Shown piece after piece: positions 57,569-64,000 of a stretch of DNA of 64,000 bases. Position numbers and translations under genes: made by a program. The notes beneath the pieces were generated by a model, which saw only the letters and a program-made list of their open reading frames with translations, had not been told where the DNA came from and ran no database searches. The DNA comes from Nemophila menziesii (taxonomy: Eukaryota; Streptophyta; Magnoliopsida; Boraginales; Hydrophyllaceae): assembly GCA_029959085.1 (NCBI GenBank), contig JARWIR010000010.1, positions 15,025,001 through 15,089,000 of the forward strand, in the 5' to 3' direction. Each line of letters opens with the position of its first letter. The stretch's first letter is position 1.

Positions 57569-58662
57569 TTTTCCTTGGGGAAAAATATGTTGTTGTTTCG
57601 TATTTTTCTTTATTAAAAACTAGATAATAATAATCTCTTGAGGGGAATTTTATAAACGTGACTGTTTAAGCGTTTTGATGTGTTATGGTTTTGGTTTTGG
57701 ATCTCATGAATTATAGATATTATATGCTTTCTGGTATGATGATTTCCTAAGTTTTTTAAGATTCTGCAAACACTTTTTTTGAAGAATGAAAATTGATTTT
57801 GCAATGGTAATAGTATTATTAATATTATTGTTCTGTATGAAAAAAATTATTTTATTACTACGAGTATATATTGAATATCAAGCTTTTTTTATTCAAAATT
57901 CCAGGTAGGGTTTACTTTAGTTGGTTATTCAGACTAGTTGAGCTTATCTTTTTCTTGAAACAAATAAGCCTTGTTTTGGTTTGTTGCTTCAACTCATGAT
58001 GGTGTAGCATTTAGTTTTCCTCCTTACTTCCTTTGTTTAATTCAGTTTCTTCCTCTTTCTGAGTAATTTTATACATTTATTTAATTAGTACTACCTTAGT
58101 CCTTTTTGTGTTTACTTGTCCAGTGTGCACAGCTGTGCTTTTTCCTTCTTTTTCAGCTTTTCTTGAATATTTTTATATTCTAATGTGATTATATATACTT
58201 GTATAGGTCTTTTATTCTTTCCTCTTATCTTCTTGTTATCTTATTTTCTTCTTCTTCTTTCTTTCTTCTCTCTCTGGGTATTTCCTTACCATGTAAATTT
58301 GGTGGTAGAGAATATTAAACAAATGAAGCTAAACCCTTCCAAGCAAGACCATGAGATTTACACCCACTCAAAGATGCTTCTAGCTAAAAATTTACCAAAA
58401 ATGAAGTCAATTCCTTCACTTTTGAAATCGCATCTATGATCTAACACATCGTGGGGCCTTGTGGGAAAAGTGCATGTTTTTTTTTTCTTAGCTTTTAATT
58501 CGAGAGTTGATTTGTGACATTCATGGCACTTTCGTTCATGATCTATCAATGGTTTCAAAAAATTTGGAGTGCACTGTTTATGCTTTTGACATTGAGTAAA
58601 AAGGTGATTTTGACTAAATACAAAAAAAAACAAAAAGAGGAAAGATTAAAAAGGTGAGGCAC
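57569..58662. other. SPS 3' UTR and downstream DNA
   Basis: AATAATAATAAT at 57625-57635 may serve as polyadenylation signal. An 84-codon frame at 58185-58439 (hydrophobic start, then KQMKLNPSKQDHEIYTHSKM) has no recognised domain and lacks support as a gene. Confidence 0.5.
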
Positions 58663-58940
58663 GAAGGTGTCGTTTGTTTTTTAAGTAATAAGTGCTGAAT
58701 GCTGAATGTTTGTTTTTTAAGTAATAAGTGCGGAATGCTGAATGAACAGCTGAATATGACTTATTCAGTTAAGAGGCAGTGTCTGAATGATTCAGACTTA
58801 GTTTGAAATCTTAATGAAACAGACCCATTAAGAGTCATTCAGATCTGAATTGGACACGAAAAACAAACAGACTTATTGATCCAGTGTATTAATGAACCAG
58901 ATTATGATCTCATTAAGTGAAAACAAACACCCCCGAAGTC
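58663..58940. mobile_element. MITE-like element with internal 37-bp duplication
   Basis: The termini GTGTCGTTTGTTTT and AAAACAAACACCCC are inverted, flanked by CGAAG on each side. Near the left end a GTTTGTTTTTTAAGTAATAA unit of about 37 bp is present twice (58674-58750). Many ATTCAG/CTGAAT words fill the interior. Confidence 0.65.
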
Positions 58941-59167
58941 TCTTCACATTCATGTTCTCTCGAACGTAAAGAAGCTCCTAATCTCTTCCTCACTAAAACA
59001 CCCCTCACTAGAAGACCACTTTTTTTAGACATGCATATTAATGTAAGGGGTTGGAATTCACATTAATTAAAGTATGTTTAAATTATTTAAATCAAGGTAT
59101 TAATTTAATTCTTTTCATATTCTTATAGAAAAAGTAGAAAAAATATTAGCTTATACATATCTATTCC

Positions 59168-59634
59168 TTTCAAAAGATATAAGAGTCTATTTGGATTAGG
59201 AAATAATTCTTTAGGTAAGAATAGAAAGGAGAGTATAATAAAAGAATGGAAAGGAAAGTATTAAATCTTGTTTGAATTGAATAAAAAGAGAAGGAGAGAT
59301 TTTATTAGAGGATTATAAGTATCTGGTGTTCGGATTAGAAGAATAATGGAAGGAATGGATTCTTTTTATAACTAAATGACTTATATACCCCTATTAAATT
59401 ATTTATAAAGAAATAATAAAGATAATTTAGACATTACAACGTAATAAAAGAATCCCTTCTAACTAATCCCACCAAATTGGAAGGATAGAATATATAAGGA
59501 CATAAGGTATTGTAAGAATCCTTTACTAACCTTTTCCTTCCAATCTCGTGTAATACAAACAAATGAATGGATTGTTAGAATCCTTTAATATAATCCCTTC
59601 CCTCCCTATCCCTTCATCCAAACAAACCCTAAAG
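59168..59634. mobile_element. MITE-like element
   Basis: The left end AGAGTCTATTTGGATTAGG is the inverted partner of CATCCAAACAAACCCT on the right. The interior has AAAGGATT/AATCCTTT words toward the ends. The duplication is not resolved. Confidence 0.55.
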
Positions 59635-59759
59635 GTTATGAAAGCCAAAAGAAAAAAAACAAAACCTCACAAGCGCGCACCACTACCACCACTACTTGTC
59701 CGGCCCAGCGATGGAGTGGGTCGTGTGGAGTTGGAGAGTTGGGGAGTCAAAAAATGAAA

Positions 59760-60102
59760 ATGAAACAAGTTTTCTGAAGTGATTCTGGTGGAAGATGGCT
59801 GGTTCTTATAGTGGTCGTAATGGTCATTGAAGACTATTAATTCTGACGACTCTTAAAATGTCTCTCCTCACCTATAAATAAAAGTCTTCTCCTATACCTA
59901 TTTAACACCAGAAATTATTGTGTAATTCGCTTCTATTCTATTTCGTATAAAATTCGTGTTTATTTCAATTATTGTAATAGATTAGACTTACTTTAATCTA
60001 AATATTGTTTCTGGATTTCTATTTTTGTTGTTTTCAAACCGGTGATTACCTATATTTTCCAAAAATTTATAAAGATATTCTTTCATATCACCGTTTTTAG
60101 AA
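59760..60102 (+). repeat. Probable Copia LTR end and leader
   Basis: TATAAATAAAAGTCTTCTCC, then a stretch ending ATTGTGTAATTCGCTTC, looks like the TATA-to-R part of a plant Copia LTR. It is placed just upstream of a Copia gag start. No PBS or second LTR was found. Confidence 0.4.
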
Positions 60103-60567
60103 ATGGAACTTCCAAAGTCGGAAGTTGCTTCATCCTTGAAAGCAAATGCCTTTTTCGACGTGAATAAGCCGGATCCCCTTAATGGTTCCAACTACAAGTG
60201 TTGGTCACAAAAGATCTTGGTCTGTCTTGAACAGCATGAAATTGACTTCGCTATAGTCGAGGTTACTCCAATTATGGTGAAAAACGGAGTTCCTACTAAA
60301 GAAGAACTGTCTAGATATCTTGCCCTCGTAGCCAAGTTTAAAAGAGTAAATACGATGGCTCGGGGCTAGACGCTAAACAATGTTTCAAATTCTATTTTTA
60401 TCTACTTGCCAAAGAAAAGTCGGCAAAGGCCATATGGGAAACTCTCGAGAAGAAATATTGGGCTGATGAAAACGGTAAAAAGAAATACGTCTTCGGTAAC
60501 TGGTATAACTTCATTTTTACCGATAAGAAACCTATGACTGCACAACTTCATGTGTATGAAAACCTAT
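60103..60567 (+). pseudogene. Copia gag fragment, truncated and frameshifted
   Basis: ATG at 60103 begins MELPKSEVASSLKANAFFDV, then LNGSNYKCWSQKILVCLEQ, the Copia gag N-terminal domain. After a frameshift near 60365, FKFYFYLLAKEKSAKAIWET and TAQLHVYENL follow. The gag stops mid-domain at about 60567, where Athila-like sequence begins. Confidence 0.8.
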
Positions 60568-60833
60568 GTACAAAATCAAACCTTCTTTCATCACAAAAAC
60601 ACAAAATCAACTCATAGCTTCTCCAAAACATCACCAAAATTCATCTTTTCTTCATAAATTCCCTCTTCCTAACCTAGAAATTAAACCCAATTCTTTCACA
60701 ATTCCTCTCAAATAACCTTAACCCATCTCATATTCCACCTATTCCTTCAAGTTTTAAGCCTCAAAACATCAAATTTCAAAGCTTTTCTCTAACTTTTTCT
60801 CTATTTGAAGTTTTGAGTTTGGGGTGAAAAGAG

Positions 60834-62168
60834 ATGACCAATAGAACTGCTTCCATGTGTAACTATCGAAGAAACATACCAAGAAACAGGAACAATGTTG
60901 GAGCTAGCCCATACCAAGCAATTGAGATTCCGGATTCGCGATCCAAAAAGACTGAACAAATCCCAATTGCTCTGAAAAGAAAGGAAAATCCAAGTAAGGC
61001 TAATCCGAAAAAGAGTAGGTTAATTGATGAAAGTGATGAAGAAAGTGAGGAAGAAGTTGAAGAAGAGATTGAGGAAGAAACAGAACAAGAAGTTCCCGAA
61101 GAACCCGTGCAACAACAGAAACCTCCGCTTAGGAAAACATGGGCTCAAAAGCCTAAGAGAGTCTTCATTCCATGGGATACTCAGGTTCGTGATTGAATTC
61201 AATTTTTGAAGTTTGGTGAAGAGATGAATCTTCCTAAGGGTATTATGACTAGTGCTTATAAAGATTATGGTATTACTTGTGATAAATTGGGTTGGAAAGA
61301 ATTGCGAGAAAGGAAGCTTGAGTATATTCCTACCTTGGTGCGAGATTTTTATGAAGGAATCGCCTTCTCCAAAGAAGCAGGTTTTATTCGCAAAAAGGTA
61401 GTTCCTTTTTCCGTTGAGCTTATTCGTAAATCATTGAAATTACCCGAATTTTACGGAATATGTCCTTTCCAAGAATCTCTTAATGAACCTTCTTTTGATT
61501 ATAAGTCCCTTTGGGGAAAAGTACTTGTTGATGGGGCCCGCCCAATTCCCGAAGGAGAGAGATATCCTGGACAGATGTATAGTAGTAATCTGTTACCATG
61601 TGCTAAGGTATGGTCCCGTTTCATAATCCCTACCTTCTTCGGAAATAAACATATATCGGAAGTGAAGAAGGAGCATCTTTTGTTCATTAAGTGTATTGTT
61701 GAGGAGAAACCTATGGATGTTGCTCGTGTGATATATGATACCATCATGGAATTAGCTAGAATTCCTACTTCACAACAAAATCTCAAATTTCCTTGTACCA
61801 TCACTACTTTGTGCTTAGACGCACAAGTTCCGCGTAAAGACGCAGAGATTGACCGTGTTGTAGTTGGTGAGAGCATGGGTATAGCTTTGGTTCAGAATAT
61901 TCATGATGAAGTATTAAGAGCAGTGAGAACTCTTAGAGCTCCTCCAAAGAAGAAGATGCATACCACTAATGAGTTGGAAGCGAAAGTGAAGGTGTTAGAA
62001 GAGAACCAAGTGAAGATGATTGCGTCTTTGGGAAACGTTACAAAAGAGTTAGAACTTCTCCGAAACATGTTAATGGGGGTGAGCACAATTCAACACGCCA
62101 CCTATGGTCTACTTACGCAGGAGAAAGTTCATGGACGCAACACCGATAACCAGCCTCGCGCTGGTTAA
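60834..62168 (+). pseudogene. Athila-type env-position ORF, one TGA stop
   Basis: Starting MTNRTASMCNYRRNIPRN, it has an acidic stretch (EESEEEVEEEIEEETEQE) and a single TGA at 61194-61196. At that place the intact copy (20304-21620) has Arg, so a CGA-to-TGA transition is likely. The same frame continues with LKFGEEMNLPKGIM, KKVVPFSVELIRKSLKLP, EGERYPGQMYSSNLL and KVWSRFIIPTFFGNK, a C-terminal coiled coil (ELEAKVKVLEENQVKMI) and the end TDNQPRAG. It aligns with the intact copy over its whole length. Function of the family is unknown. Confidence 0.82.
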
Positions 62169-63620
62169 GATACGTTTTCTATTCCTTTCGCGTTTTAGTT
62201 AGTTTAGTTTATTTTTATTGCGTTGAGTCTTTTCGAGTCGTGGGGACACGACTCATTTTTGAGTTTGGGGTGGGGTTCGTTGCCTCATCCTAGTTTTTAT
62301 GTGTTATGTGTTTTATTTGCTTTCAATAAAATAATTTTCGGAGTTGCGTTTGACTATAGAAGATTTTAAATGTCCCTTTAAGCATAATTTTGATGAATCA
62401 ATGATAGTAAATAGTGGACTTTAGGGAATAATATAAAACGCATTTAGAATTGCATGCGAACATAGGTAGTTGATAGGAAAAATTAATGAACAATGCAAAT
62501 GAAGTAAGCTTGTACTTAAGGAATATGTTTGGTGTGTAGAACGTGAAATCTTAATTAGTAGAGAACCCACCTAGATATGAACTAAAGACAAGCTATGTAC
62601 TTAGGAAAATGATAGGGGCAGTTATTTGTTAGCCATTTGAAGCCTTTTAACTTGCTATCCCTTATTATAATTTTATCCGTCTTAGCCCAATTTTGAGCCT
62701 TAAGCCTTTTCTTTTGTAGCCACGATATAAGCCCATTATCCTTTAGATTATTAGGCATAACCAAATGACCCGCACTTGAATCACAACCCTGAGACGTCTC
62801 GAGCTTGAGTTTGGGGTGGAGGGTCCACATTTGGGAATTTACATTGGGAAGGGATTATATGTGTTTGTATTGAGGCACAAAAACAAAAGATGATATTATT
62901 ATTTGTAACTCTTTGCCGGGATTTAAAAAAAAAATGAAAAATAAAAAAAAAGATTATAAGAGACATGACCTTTCACATCAAAATGATGGTCATGGGTATC
63001 TTGTACAAAAAAGAAGAAAAGAAATGAAAAAGAAAATAAAAAGAAAGAAAGAATAAATAAATCGACAAAGTGGAATATTTTTGGAAATCATCTTAATCTT
63101 ATTTGGGTTGACATGGGGACACAACATTAGCGCGTCAAATGGGTGAGTGAGAACATTTTTTAGCGTAAACTCAAGCTCGAGTACATTGTTGATGGTAAGT
63201 GAGGAGAGAGCCAAAATCTCACTTCAAATTTACCAAATATATATCCATACCGTCCTTAAGCCATTATTAAAACCATAAAGACCTCGTGATTCCTAAGTGC
63301 ATAGTGAATTTATGATTCTGTTGATAGGGAATATACTAGGTGGAGCGTTCAAAGCGAGTTAGGATTAATGACCACCCTATAGCCATCATACAGATATGAG
63401 TACAAGTGTAACTTTCAAGCATTGCAACTTTAATTTTATGATTGACATTATTTATGTTCGATTTTGCATGATAACTGTATGTGTATATTAGTTCCTAGAG
63501 TTTTGCTATATGAGATTTATCTTAAGAATTGCTTTAGGTGTATTTGCTAGCTTCTATTTGTTTTTGCGTTTACTTCTACCCCTTGTTTTGTTTTGTTTTG
63601 CTTTGTCGGGACGACAAAGG
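62169..63620 (+). other. 3' untranslated region of the Athila-like element
   Basis: Non-coding, homologous to 18849-20303 on the minus strand. It includes the shared hairpin and internal polypurine-like motifs at 62259-62275 and 62805-62820. Confidence 0.75.
62235..62254 (+). other. Hairpin downstream of the env-position ORF, copy 3
   Basis: GAGTCGTGGGGACACGACTC, an 8-bp perfect stem with a GGGA loop, identical to copy 2. Confidence 0.65.
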
Positions 63621-63636
63621 TTGGAGTTGGGGGTCT
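63621..63636 (+). other. Polypurine tract
   Basis: TTGGAGTTGGGGGTCT directly precedes the LTR start TGATG at 63637. Confidence 0.75.
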
Positions 63637-64000
63637 TGATGCCTCCTTAATTGTTCTTATTTTCGACCCCTAGGAGACATCATTTTTGGTGTTTATTTGA
63701 TTAATTTGATAGACTTTTGAGTTAAAAATGCAATAATCCGGAATTTCTATTTTATTTCTAGTATTTGTCATTTATTAAACTTTTGTGCGTAATCTTGTGT
63801 ATTTTAGTGGAAAGTTTGTAGGTTTTGAATACTAGCTAGGAATGGAATCCGAGAAGAGAGTCAAAGATCGTGATATAGAGTCAAGACTTAAAGATAAATC
63901 CCGAAAGAAATTATTTTTAGAGCTGAAAATCTGTTTTCCAGGCCATAGATTGCTGAGTTCGAGGTGCTTAAGAGATGATTTAGCCGCTTACCTTTGAAGA
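63637..64000 (+). repeat. Start of the 3' LTR, cut by the window end
   Basis: TGATGCCTCCTTAATTGTTC matches the LTR start at 18832 on the minus strand and stays collinear to the window end. Confidence 0.85.

Larger units (their letters stand above)
60570..64000 (+). mobile_element. Athila-like element, 3' half only, plus strand, running off the window
   Basis: It contains the 5' leader of the env-position ORF (60570-60833), the ORF, a 1.47-kb 3' UTR, a polypurine tract (63621-63636) and the start of the 3' LTR at 63637. It is the same subfamily as the minus-strand element at 17309-22044. Gag-pol and the 5' LTR are absent. It joins the Copia gag fragment directly. Confidence 0.85.

Noticed and set aside
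58185..58439. 84-codon frame downstream of SPS as a small gene
   Set aside because: No domain, no recognised relatives, and no promoter or intron evidence; left as undetermined sequence.

Overview
The window is from a plant nuclear genome, most probably a eudicot. It holds one intact intron-containing gene, a family-A sucrose-phosphate synthase, in AT-rich DNA filled with plant retrotransposons (Athila-like Ty3/Gypsy, Ty1/Copia, L1-type LINEs) and small non-autonomous DNA transposons. The species cannot be fixed from the sequence.

Layout. 1-490: tandem array of palindromic units. 1767-16738: three-level nest, an old Mutator-like inverted-repeat element containing a decayed Copia element (minus strand), which contains a 8.9-kb Athila-like element (plus strand) that kept gag-protease and an env-position ORF but lost RT, RNase H and the integrase core. 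16839-17273: one small foldback element inside another. 17309-22044: 3' half of a minus-strand Athila-like element with an intact 438-codon ORF. 22045-25075: LINE remnant split by a solo LTR. 25083-29870: minus-strand LINE with an uninterrupted 1368-codon ORF2. 30416-34301: decayed plus-strand LINE carrying an hAT-type insertion. 34480-35389: second hAT-type element. 35500-39230: degenerate ~455-bp AT-rich tandem repeat carrying a third hAT-type element and a solo LTR. 39640-44160: array of an AACCTT-type hexamer split by a further LTR. 45749-49930: LTR and gag remnant of an old Athila-like element. 49950-52050: SPS upstream region with two foldback elements. 52273-57568: the SPS gene, 13 exons. 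57569-60567: downstream DNA with two MITE-like elements and a Copia gag fragment. 60570-64000: 3' half of another Athila-like element, running off the window.

The SPS gene is the only feature with a clear host function: it makes sucrose-6-phosphate in the cytosol. All 13 exons join in frame to 1037 codons with GT-AG introns, and the three known regulatory serines are present. Everything else is mobile or repetitive DNA. Target-site duplications (5 bp for LTR elements, 8 bp for hAT-type, 9 bp for Mutator-type, 18 bp for one LINE) let much of the insertion history be ordered.

I found no new multi-gene system. The least ordinary signals are a hairpin and a four-times-repeated polypurine-tract-like motif shared by the Athila-like copies, GC-rich tandem repeats inside one of them, and the telomere-like hexamer array.
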